Origin: Ignavibacteria bacterium
GTDB lineage: Bacteria > Bacteroidota > Ignavibacteria > UBA10030 > UBA6906
Length of the DNA stretch: 6,008 bases
NCBI GenBank assembly: GCA_029859455.1
Contig: JAOUDE010000164.1
Coordinates: 1-6,008, forward strand
Direction of reading: 5' to 3'
Shown here piece after piece: positions 1 to 5,569 of the stretch (position 1 is its first letter; each line of letters begins with the position of its first letter). The notes under the pieces were generated by a model. The model was not told the DNA's origin, ran no database searches, and worked only from the letters and a program-made list of their open reading frames with translations. Both the position numbers and the translations under genes were made by a program.

Positions 1-574
1 CAACCGCGCGATCATGAACGGTGAAACACGGACTGGCGTGACCACCTTTCTGCTTGCGCAAAAGGTGGACACAGGTTCGATCCTGCTGCAGGAAGAGTGC
101 CCGATCAACCCGGACGATGATGCAGGATCCCTCCATGACCGCCTCGCCGTGCAGGGGGCACGGATCGTGCTGAACACCGTCCGGGGTCTGGAGCAGGGAA
201 GCCTCGTCCCGAAACCGCAGAATGACGCTGCTGCCTCTCCCGCACCGAAGATCCGGAAGGAAGACTGCCGAATCGACTGGTCCCGCAGCGCGCGGGTGAT
301 TCACAATCAGGTGCGCGGGCTTTCGCCCTATCCTGCTGCATCAACAACGTTCCGCGGGCAACACCTGAAGATCTTCAGGACACAGGTGACGAAGATCCGC
401 TCGACCGGCGATCCGGGAACGATTGCCTCCTCCGCGGACTCATTCGAGGTGTGCACCGGCGACACACTTCTTTTGATCGAGGAACTCCGGATGGAAGGAC
501 GGAAACGGATGGGGGTTGCTGAGTTCCTGAGGGGGAACCGTGTGGAGACAGGGGTGAGGCTTGGTCGGGACTGA
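1..574 (+). CDS. fmt: Methionyl-tRNA formyltransferase, C-terminal part (5' end outside window)
   Basis: Formylates the amino group of Met-tRNAfMet using 10-formyl-tetrahydrofolate, making the initiator tRNA in the cytoplasm. The reading frame is open from base 2 and ends in TGA at 572-574, giving about 190 residues against roughly 310 for the whole family, so about 120 N-terminal residues lie off the left edge. What is seen is the end of the catalytic domain: NGETRTGVT just inside the window, then KVDTGSILLQ, whose Asp (bases 68-70) aligns with the catalytic Asp of E. coli Fmt (Asp144). The catalytic Asn/His pair would lie upstream, outside the window. The C-terminal OB-fold tRNA-binding domain follows, opened by the signature IDWSRSA and the nearby VRGLSPYPAA. 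The ATG at base 14 is internal, not the true start. The stop abuts the GTG of the downstream methyltransferase, suggesting one transcript. Identification is confident from motif order. Confidence 0.95.
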   Translation, partial: NRAIMNGETRTGVTTFLLAQKVDTGSILLQEECPINPDDDAGSLHDRLAVQGARIVLNTVRGLEQGSLVPKPQNDAAASPAPKIRKEDCRIDWSRSARVIHNQVRGLSPYPAASTTFRGQHLKIFRTQVTKIRSTGDPGTIASSADSFEVCTGDTLLLIEELRMEGRKRMGVAEFLRGNRVETGVRLGRD

Positions 575-1285
575 GTGGCTTCCGCTTTCGGCATGAGAAT
601 CCGGGGATTTGTGGGTCGCCTTTTCTTCCTCGTCGCATATCCTCTCTACTACCGACGCAAACTCCGGAAGGAAGACCGCCTCACGATGTTCGGGTTTGCT
701 CTGACAATCCCCCCGGGCGTCTTTCATCCGCGGCTCTATTTCAGCACAAGGATTCTTGGCTCGTATCTCGCCTCCCGGTCACTGAGGGGTAGTTCGGTCC
801 TTGAAATGGGGTGCGGATCCGGGTTGCTTTCCCTCGTGGCAGCGAGGGAAGGGGCCTCGGTGACCGCAGTCGACGTGAATCCCCTTGCGGTGGAAGCTAG
901 CGCGAAAAATGTCGAGTTGAACGGCATGGAGGATCGTGTTCAGGTGAAACAGAGTGACCTGTTCGGGGCAATTCATTCCGCCGACCGCTTTGACCTGATT
1001 TTCTGGAATCCTCCCTGGTATCCTCATGATGCCGCAGATGACGCGGCGAAGGCAATGGACGCGGGACAGGACTACGCAGTGCTGGCCCGGTTTGCGAGGG
1101 AAGCGGGAGGCTATCTGAACCCCGGTGGATCGATACTCCTTATTCTGACAGAGCGGGCGAGTGATGAGAAGAGAATTCTTCGGCTGTTTACAGAGGAGGG
1201 GATGTCAGCGAATGTTGTTCAACAGCGGCAATCGTTCTTCGAAACATTCAGGATCTATGAATTGAAAAGAGACCAGAGAGACTAG
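575..1285 (+). CDS. Class I SAM-dependent methyltransferase, small-domain (PrmC/RsmC-like) type
   Basis: A 236-aa predicted methyltransferase. The SAM-binding fold is clear: motif I VLEMGCGSG at about 75-83, the acidic end of strand 2 in VTAVDVNP (Asp100), and motif IV NPPW at 145-148. An N/D-PP-[YFW] tetrad is typical of enzymes that methylate a planar nitrogen, such as PrmC/HemK on release-factor glutamine or RsmC-type rRNA enzymes. PPGVFHP (46-52), just before motif I, resembles the entry to the 'MTase small' domain. The first 35 residues carry a hydrophobic stretch (about 12-26) followed by a basic patch YYRRKLRKEDR, in place of the helical substrate domain of true PrmC. The GTG start directly follows the fmt stop. 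A purine-rich GGGGTGAGG lies at 550-558, rather far upstream (16 nt). An ATG at 593 (residue 7) is an alternative start with no better ribosome site. The substrate cannot be assigned; the neighbourhood with fmt weakly suggests a translation-related target. Confidence 0.85.
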   Translation: MASAFGMRIRGFVGRLFFLVAYPLYYRRKLRKEDRLTMFGFALTIPPGVFHPRLYFSTRILGSYLASRSLRGSSVLEMGCGSGLLSLVAAREGASVTAVDVNPLAVEASAKNVELNGMEDRVQVKQSDLFGAIHSADRFDLIFWNPPWYPHDAADDAAKAMDAGQDYAVLARFAREAGGYLNPGGSILLILTERASDEKRILRLFTEEGMSANVVQQRQSFFETFRIYELKRDQRD

Positions 1286-1301
1286 CAGGCCGACTTCATT
1301 T

Positions 1302-1330
1302 CAAAATCCAAAATCCAAATCTCAAAATTT
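1302..1330. repeat. AT-rich heptanucleotide tandem repeat in a convergent gap
   Basis: Between the two converging genes the sequence reads CAAAATC, CAAAATC, CAAATCT, CAAAATTT: two exact 7-bp units, then two degenerate ones. It is much more AT-rich than the flanking genes. I see no strong GC-rich hairpin with a T-tract, so this is not a classical intrinsic terminator, although this 48-bp gap is where both transcripts must end. The function is unknown. Confidence 0.6.
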
Positions 1331-1333
1331 CCC

Positions 1334-1765
1334 CTACCCTTCCTCCCGGAATTCCTCCTGCACAATCTCACGAAGCACCTGTTGCCATTTGATGACGATA
1401 TTATGAGTGGCGCCCGGTCGGTACTCATTTCCATCTGAGCGTATCGTGATCAGAAAGAAGATGTCGTAGAGCGAGCCCCGCGGGGAGAAACGGACGTCGA
1501 TCCTGGATTCTCCGTCCAGTCCGATCTCAGCCTCGGATTTCTCGACATCCTTCATTTCTCTCCACTCCGTTCCGTACACCAGTGTGGACGGTTCCCCGGT
1601 TACGTCGTAGTTGTCAGCCTTGAGGGCGAGGGCAACCCTGCGTGACGCGTCGTCGATCGAAGGCGCCTGTGCACGCAGGCGGATTCCATCAAATGACGGA
1701 GCGCATTGTACAAGGATCATGCAACTGAGTATCAAAAGTGGTCGAAATGAATAAGATCGGTTCAT
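1334..1765 (-). CDS. Hypothetical exported protein, probable lipoprotein
   Basis: A 143-aa protein with no family I can name. The N-terminus is a short export signal: basic MNRSYSFR, a hydrophobic core (about 9-20), then cysteine. Two cysteines could be the lipidated residue. Cys21 (LVQC) has the better-placed hydrophobic core but an unusual Gln at -1. Cys15 (ILSC) has Ser at -1 but a very short core. The mature part is hydrophilic, with a helix-like segment (38-50, DDASRRVALALKA), a segment resembling small periplasmic folds (DNYDVTGEPSTLVYGTEW, 51-68), two probable strands (RIDVRFSP; DIFFLITIRS) and an acidic C-terminal helix ending EEFREEG. The helix-then-strands order loosely recalls BamC/NlpB-like lipoprotein domains, but this is only a resemblance. 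The ATG is the first possible start: an in-frame TGA lies three codons upstream (complement of 1772-1774). The ribosome site is weak (GAAG, 6 nt away). The gene is divergent from the phosphate operon and convergent with the methyltransferase, so it is probably monocistronic. Confidence 0.75.
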   Translation of the reverse strand: MNRSYSFRPLLILSCMILVQCAPSFDGIRLRAQAPSIDDASRRVALALKADNYDVTGEPSTLVYGTEWREMKDVEKSEAEIGLDGESRIDVRFSPRGSLYDIFFLITIRSDGNEYRPGATHNIVIKWQQVLREIVQEEFREEG

Positions 1766-2012
1766 CGTGCTTCAATGTAGGGGCGAAAGGAGATGAAATC
1801 AAGGCGTACCAGTGAAGAGTTCATATTCTGTACAGACAGCGTTGACACTGGGACGAGTAGACCATCTGGAAACTCGGTGCTTTGCTGGACAAGGGAGTGA
1901 TGCAAAAGAGGTGGTTTTCGGCTGCTCTCTGGAAAAGCCGGGTCCGCCCTCCACACTCCAGTCGTGAAATGACAAACACGGACAAGGATGAAGCATTCCG
2001 ACCATGCGGGCC
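1766..2012. other. Divergent intergenic region without a recognised gene
   Basis: This stretch separates the minus-strand lipoprotein gene from the regulatory boxes of the phosphate operon. I find no credible coding sequence, tRNA or strong terminator. It holds a perfect 10-bp palindrome TCTGTACAGA (1827-1836), a TTGACA (1842-1847) with no -10 partner at 16-18 nt, and a weak 5-bp stem (CGGCT 1919-1923 with AGCCG 1936-1940, 12-nt loop). Short open frames on both strands have hydrophilic, low-quality translations and were not accepted. Confidence 0.5.
1774..1802 (-). promoter_or_regulatory. Weak candidate promoter for the minus-strand lipoprotein gene
   Basis: Read on the minus strand, TTGATT (complement of 1797-1802) and TACATT (complement of 1774-1779) are separated by exactly 17 nt, each matching the sigma-70 consensus at 4 of 6 positions. 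The -10 box lies 8 nt before the ATG at 1765, so transcription would begin at or almost at the start codon, giving a leaderless or nearly leaderless message. That fits the lack of a good Shine-Dalgarno sequence, but matches this weak occur by chance. Confidence 0.25.
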
Positions 2013-2067
2013 AGTGACCATCCTCTTAACGATTTATTAACATTGGCGTAATACTCACGTCACCCGG
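2013..2067 (+). promoter_or_regulatory. Candidate Pho box: 11-bp-phased TTAAC direct repeats
   Basis: Two exact TTAAC boxes begin at 2026 and 2037, exactly 11 bp apart. In the same phase lie three degenerate units: TGACC at 2015, GTAAT at 2048 and GTCAC at 2059. Direct repeats with an 11-bp period, one helical turn, are the hallmark of sites for OmpR-family phosphate regulators. E. coli PhoB uses TGTCA-type units; Bacillus PhoP and cyanobacterial SphR use TTAACA/CTTAACC-type units. The array sits about 110-165 bp upstream of the porin start codon, on the side of a complete phosphate-uptake operon, which is where such a site is expected. The identification as a Pho box is an inference. The outer units are weak, and no known site from this lineage was available for comparison. 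Confidence 0.6.
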
Positions 2068-2073
2068 ATTTCC

Positions 2074-2079
2074 TATCTT
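2074..2079 (+). promoter_or_regulatory. Candidate -10 element of the phosphate operon
   Basis: TATCTT matches the sigma-70 -10 consensus at 4 of 6 positions and starts 10 bp after the last degenerate repeat unit, the usual distance between a Pho box and its -10 hexamer when the activator replaces the -35 contact. No -35 hexamer is present at 16-18 bp, which fits an activator-dependent promoter. Extended to TATCTTGG it also partly resembles the Bacteroidota -7 element (TAnnTTTG), but no TTTG is found at the matching upstream position. The start of transcription would fall near 2086, leaving a leader of roughly 90-95 nt. Confidence 0.35.
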
Positions 2080-2179
2080 GGCGGCACATTTCAGGGTCAG
2101 ATTCTCCCGCCGAACCAGGGCGTATTTCCATTCTGGCCCCTCCTTAACCAACATTCAATTCTTCGAAGGGTCAGAGATT

Positions 2180-3532
2180 ATGAGAATACCAGGAGTTCTG
2201 ATATTTATCCTCATGAGTACAGCGGTGGCGGGCGCTCAACTCAAAAAGGAGATCAGTGACAGAGAACTCGAAGAGATGAAAGAGGTGATCAGTAACGCTG
2301 ATGAGTCATTCGGCGATTACCTCGAGAAGTTCAAGTTCTTCAGCAAGCTGAAACTCAGTGCCTATCTGCAGCCGCAATTCAGAGTTGCGAACCTCGAAGG
2401 AACAACTGCTTCGACTTCCGGAGGAAGTTTTGATTCGAACGTCAACAAAGCGTTTGAACTCCGGAGGGGGAGGATTAAGATGCAGTATGAAGACATGCTG
2501 ACAAAATTTGTGTTTCAGATTGACGGAAGACAGTCCGGTATCATTGTCAAGGATGCGTATGGAGCGATCACCGATCCCTGGGTCAGGGCATTCGGCTTTC
2601 AAATCGGAATCTACGACCGGCCCTTTGGATTTGAGAATGCCTTCTCATCCGGTTCGCGCGAGACGCCGGAACGGGCAAGGGTTGTCCAGATCACTCTTCC
2701 GGGGGAGCGTGAACTTGGAGCGAAGGTGTTTTATGCTCCAAAGTCCGGAGCGCTGTCATTCCTGAGGGTGGACGCTGCGGTTGTCAACGGAGCGGGCCCA
2801 CTGAGCGGGGAGTTCGATAATTACAAGGATTTCATCGGCAGAGCAGCAGTCCGCGTTCCTCTCGGTGACGGAGATACTGAACTCGATGCGGGCGTTTCCG
2901 GGTATCTCGGGAACATCCGCAACAACACGAAATACCTCTGGACAATGGGAGCTCCTTCGCAGGGGTTTATGGTCGACTCTTCGGCGAGCAATATCGACAG
3001 CGGGGTTCCAAGGCAATACTATGGCGCTGATGCACAGTTCTACGCAGATCTCCTCGGCCTTGGTGGAACAGCTCTCAGAGCCGAGATCATTGGGGGAACT
3101 CAGCCCGGCGGGTCATCAGCTGCAACTCCTGGGGATGCGTTCGGCACCAGCCTGACAACTGTGAGTCCGCTCGCCCAACCGACCGGACCGATCTACCGGA
3201 GAAACTTTACCGGTTGGTATGTGAATGTGGTCCAGAATATCGGAAAGGACCATCAATTCCTGTTCAAGTATGATGTCTATGATCCGAACACTGACATTTC
3301 CGGGAGCCAGATCACCGGTTCCAATAACCTTTCTCCCGCAGATATCAAATACAGCACAGTCGGTGCGGGATACACCTACCACTGGAACCGCTATGTGAAA
3401 TTTGTTCTGTACTACGAGTGGATTACCAATGAGACGGTCAGCGGGTCAGCAGTATCCAATCCGGCCCTCGCCCCCTTTGTCAACGACCTGAATGACAACA
3501 TCTTTACATTCAGAACACAGATAAAAATCTGA
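2180..3532 (+). CDS. Phosphate-selective-type outer-membrane porin (Porin_O_P family)
   Basis: A 450-aa outer-membrane beta-barrel predicted to let phosphate or polyphosphate through the outer membrane, like OprP/OprO. Residues 1-19 form a type I signal peptide with cleavage after AGA (17-19). A charged helical segment follows (about 22-53, rich in Lys/Glu). The barrel begins near 56 with KLKLSAYLQPQFRV; typical family elements include ELRRGRIKMQYEDM, FVFQIDGR and the IGIYDRPFGFENAFSS / ETPERARVV region. Later strands alternate polar and hydrophobic residues up to the terminal strand NIFTFRTQIKI. The chain ends in Ile rather than the usual aromatic residue. The start is ATG at 2180, with GAAGGG at 2165-2170 (9-nt spacing) and a good signal peptide. 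The frame stays open to a TTG at 2078, but that would bury the signal peptide and lies on the candidate -10 box. It is the first gene of the operon, with pstS 26 bp downstream. True phosphate selectivity is inferred from context. Confidence 0.88.
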   Translation: MRIPGVLIFILMSTAVAGAQLKKEISDRELEEMKEVISNADESFGDYLEKFKFFSKLKLSAYLQPQFRVANLEGTTASTSGGSFDSNVNKAFELRRGRIKMQYEDMLTKFVFQIDGRQSGIIVKDAYGAITDPWVRAFGFQIGIYDRPFGFENAFSSGSRETPERARVVQITLPGERELGAKVFYAPKSGALSFLRVDAAVVNGAGPLSGEFDNYKDFIGRAAVRVPLGDGDTELDAGVSGYLGNIRNNTKYLWTMGAPSQGFMVDSSASNIDSGVPRQYYGADAQFYADLLGLGGTALRAEIIGGTQPGGSSAATPGDAFGTSLTTVSPLAQPTGPIYRRNFTGWYVNVVQNIGKDHQFLFKYDVYDPNTDISGSQITGSNNLSPADIKYSTVGAGYTYHWNRYVKFVLYYEWITNETVSGSAVSNPALAPFVNDLNDNIFTFRTQIKI

Positions 3533-3558
3533 CAACCACAGACGTAAAGGAATTGTCT

Positions 3559-4383
3559 ATGTTGAGAGGAATCATTTTCGTATTATTCGTCGCCCTGACA
3601 ACAGGGCTGACCATTGCCCAGGAGAAGATCACTGCCAAGGGATCGGACACGATGGTCATCTTGTCACAGCGCTGGGCAGAGAAGTATATGGCGACGCATC
3701 CTGATGTGACGATTCAGGTAACAGGTGGCGGCTCCGGCACGGGGATCTCAGCGCTGATCAACGGAACGACTGATATTTGTAATTCATCACGGCCGATCAA
3801 GGACAGCGAACGGAAGAAACTGGCGGAGCGCTACGGTTCAAGAGGCATTGAGATCAAGTGTGCCCTCGACGGCCTTGCCGTTTACGTGCACAAGAGCAAT
3901 AAGATCAAAGATCTTTCGCTCGCCGACCTTAAGAACATCTATACCGGCAAGGTGACGAACTGGAAGGACCTGGGGGGAGAGGATAAAAAGATTATTCTGT
4001 ACGGAAGGGAAAACAATTCAGGAACATACGTCTACTTTGCCGAGAATGTTCTTCTTGGAGAGGACTTTCATGCGTCGACTCAGACGCTTCCGGGAACAGC
4101 TTCCGTGGTGAATGCCGTTTCGAAAGATCCGGAAGGGATCGGCTATGGCGGTGCAGCATACGCCGAAGGGATCAGGCCGGTCGCAATAAGGACGGACAAC
4201 GACTCTCCGGCTCTCGAACCGACCATGGAAAACATTGCATCCGGGAACTACCCGATCAGTCGTTTCCTGTATCTCTATCTCCGCTCGCGTCCCGAGGGTG
4301 AAATCAAGCAGTTCGTCGATTGGATCCTTTCCGACGAAGGTCAGTCCATTGTTACGGAAGTCGGATATTTCCCGATCAGGTAA
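3559..4383 (+). CDS. pstS: Periplasmic phosphate-binding protein PstS
   Basis: A 274-aa substrate-binding protein of the high-affinity phosphate ABC transporter, which captures phosphate in the periplasm and hands it to PstC/PstA. A signal peptide covers about 1-20 (MLRGIIFVLF core, cleavage near TIA or TIAQ). There is no lipobox cysteine, so the mature protein should be soluble. The phosphate-binding elements are all present: GSDT (28-31), GGGSGTG (56-62), NSSRPI (75-80) with its Arg, the ALDG segment (102-105), and the RENNSGTY loop (150-157). The C-terminal pattern FVDWILSDEGQSIV is typical of the family. Its length is like that of the shorter PstS subgroup rather than the roughly 320-aa mature E. 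coli protein. The start is ATG at 3559, with AAGGA at 3547-3551 (7-nt spacing); the frame extends back to a TTG at 3553, which is less likely. It lies between the porin and pstC in the same operon and should be strongly induced by phosphate limitation. Confidence 0.95.
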   Translation: MLRGIIFVLFVALTTGLTIAQEKITAKGSDTMVILSQRWAEKYMATHPDVTIQVTGGGSGTGISALINGTTDICNSSRPIKDSERKKLAERYGSRGIEIKCALDGLAVYVHKSNKIKDLSLADLKNIYTGKVTNWKDLGGEDKKIILYGRENNSGTYVYFAENVLLGEDFHASTQTLPGTASVVNAVSKDPEGIGYGGAAYAEGIRPVAIRTDNDSPALEPTMENIASGNYPISRFLYLYLRSRPEGEIKQFVDWILSDEGQSIVTEVGYFPIR

Positions 4384-4394
4384 TCTCGAATCTG

Positions 4395-4409
4395 AAGGAA
4401 GATATGTGA
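4395..4409 (+). promoter_or_regulatory. pstC ribosome-binding site with overlapping AUG-UGA and GUG start
   Basis: A strong Shine-Dalgarno AAGGA (4395-4399) precedes two competing start codons. ATG at 4404-4406 is followed at once by TGA at 4407-4409, a start-stop pair. GTG at 4406-4408 opens the pstC frame with 6-nt spacing. The Shine-Dalgarno sequence identifies GTG 4406 as the pstC start. Whether the AUG is used is unknown. Confidence 0.6.
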
Positions 4410-5569
4410 AGCCTGTGGCTACAGAAGCCCCCGAAAAGCGGGATCCCTCAGCGATCCAGCGCCGTCCGGAACAGGATCACGGCCCTTTACCGCGACTGGC
4501 GAAAAGAAACGGCCTTGAAGCCGGTTCCTTGCGACGGCGTTTCCGGGTTTCGGAATTCCTTGCAGAGAAGATCATTTCGGTGGTTGCCTTTGTTTCCCTG
4601 GCAGCCATCCTGATGATTTTCGTGTTTGTGTTCCGGGAGGCAGTTCCCGTGTTCTTCGCTGACCACGACGAGTTGGAACCGGCAGGAGCTGGAGAAGTCT
4701 TTGAGGAAGAAACCTACGGCGAGGAATTCCTCGGTGAAAATCTCAAGGACCTGGAATCGCTCTCTGCAAGCGACGCGACCGTGGATGTTGGAGGAATAGA
4801 GGGGGATGCCACCATCGGGAACCTGCTCTCAACCACCTGGCAGCCGGTTTCGGCGGTTCCGAAGTATGGCATGATACCGCTCATTGTCGGATCGATCAAG
4901 GTGACCCTGCTGGCACTCCTCTTTGGCGGCCCGATAGCGATCTTTGCGGCACTCTATACGTCTGCGTTTGCCCCGCGTTGGGCGAAGGAGGTTCTCAAGC
5001 CTGCGATCGAGATTCTCGCCGGCTTTCCCTCTGTGGTAATCGGGTTCTTCGCACTAGTATTCCTCGCAACAGCATTGCAGGACCTCTTAGGCTACCAGTA
5101 CCGGCTGAATGCCTTCGTCGGCGGTGTTGCCATGTCGCTCGCCGTGATTCCGATCGTGTATACAGTTTCCGAAGACGCACTCTCGGCGGTTCCCCGACAT
5201 CTGAAGGAAGCGAGCCTTGCGCTGGGTGCCAGTGACTGGCAGACTGCGCTGTTCGTTACTTTGCCGGCTGCGATCCCGGGTGTCTTTGCTGCCGTTCTCC
5301 TCGGGATCGGGCGGGCGTTCGGCGAAACAATGATCGTCCTGATGGCAACAGGGAATGCCGCGCTGCTGAGCGGGGTATTTACCGAACCTGTCCGCACGAT
5401 GTCGGCAACGATCGGTGCGGAAATGGCTGAGGTCGTTTTCGGAGATACTCATTATCATGTTCTGTTCCTGCTTGGGGCTGTCCTGTTTCTCTTTACCTTC
5501 GCGCTCAACGCGATCGCAGAGGTCTTCATTCGGCAGCGACTCGTGAAGCGATTTGGAGGCGGGCGATGA
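4406..5569 (+). CDS. pstC: Phosphate ABC transporter permease PstC
   Basis: A 387-aa inner-membrane subunit that forms the phosphate channel with PstA and is driven by the ATPase PstB. The order is: a hydrophilic, Arg-rich cytoplasmic N-terminus (1-53, ending LRRRFR), TM1 (about 55-77), a long acidic loop (86-134), the family segment TTWQPVSAVPKYGMIPLIVGS (split here as TTWQPV 143-148 and YGMIPLIVGS 154-163), then the permease core. The core contains EILAGFPSVVIGFFAL (202-217), the EAA loop EASLALGASDWQTALFVTLP (268-287) that contacts PstB, and GIGRAFGETMIV (300-311). The last helix is about 353-375, with a basic tail. PstC proteins are usually about 300-330 aa; the extra length lies in the N-terminus and the TM1-TM2 loop. 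The frame is open further upstream inside pstS, but the Shine-Dalgarno AAGGA at 4395-4399 points to GTG 4406, 22 bp after pstS. A second GTG at 4415 is possible but poorly spaced. The stop overlaps the pstA start. Confidence 0.93.
   Translation: MKPVATEAPEKRDPSAIQRRPEQDHGPLPRLAKRNGLEAGSLRRRFRVSEFLAEKIISVVAFVSLAAILMIFVFVFREAVPVFFADHDELEPAGAGEVFEEETYGEEFLGENLKDLESLSASDATVDVGGIEGDATIGNLLSTTWQPVSAVPKYGMIPLIVGSIKVTLLALLFGGPIAIFAALYTSAFAPRWAKEVLKPAIEILAGFPSVVIGFFALVFLATALQDLLGYQYRLNAFVGGVAMSLAVIPIVYTVSEDALSAVPRHLKEASLALGASDWQTALFVTLPAAIPGVFAAVLLGIGRAFGETMIVLMATGNAALLSGVFTEPVRTMSATIGAEMAEVVFGDTHYHVLFLLGAVLFLFTFALNAIAEVFIRQRLVKRFGGGR

Noticed and set aside
1842..1847. TTGACA as a plus-strand -35 box
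   Set aside because: There is no -10-like hexamer 16-18 bp downstream and no gene that it would serve.
1919..1940. Possible terminator hairpin (CGGCT/AGCCG)
   Set aside because: The stem is only 5 bp with a 12-nt loop and no T-tract in either direction at the right place.
1762..1956. 64-codon minus-strand frame starting with GTG and overlapping the lipoprotein ATG by 4 bp
   Set aside because: The ATGA overlap is tempting, but the translation looks random, the start lacks a ribosome site, and several other minus-strand frames in the same stretch look equally arbitrary.
1793..2040. Two tandem tiny plus-strand frames (35 codons at 1793-1900, 46 codons at 1900-2040) with purine-rich sequence before each start
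   Set aside because: The Shine-Dalgarno-like sequences lie 0-2 nt from the start codons, too close to work well. The translations have no domain, signal or membrane character, and the second runs into the Pho-box repeats.
2078..2179. 34-residue N-terminal extension of the porin from a TTG codon
   Set aside because: It places an Arg-rich segment before a complete signal peptide, has no ribosome site and overlaps the candidate -10 box. ATG 2180 has a good Shine-Dalgarno sequence.
4235..4405. Upstream extension of pstC inside pstS
   Set aside because: It overlaps the conserved end of pstS and translates to low-complexity Ser/Arg sequence. The strong AAGGA at 4395 fits GTG 4406.
5087..5458. Long minus-strand frame inside pstC
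   Set aside because: It is a shadow of a clearly coding permease core; the translation has no recognisable features and the opposite strand has all the family motifs.
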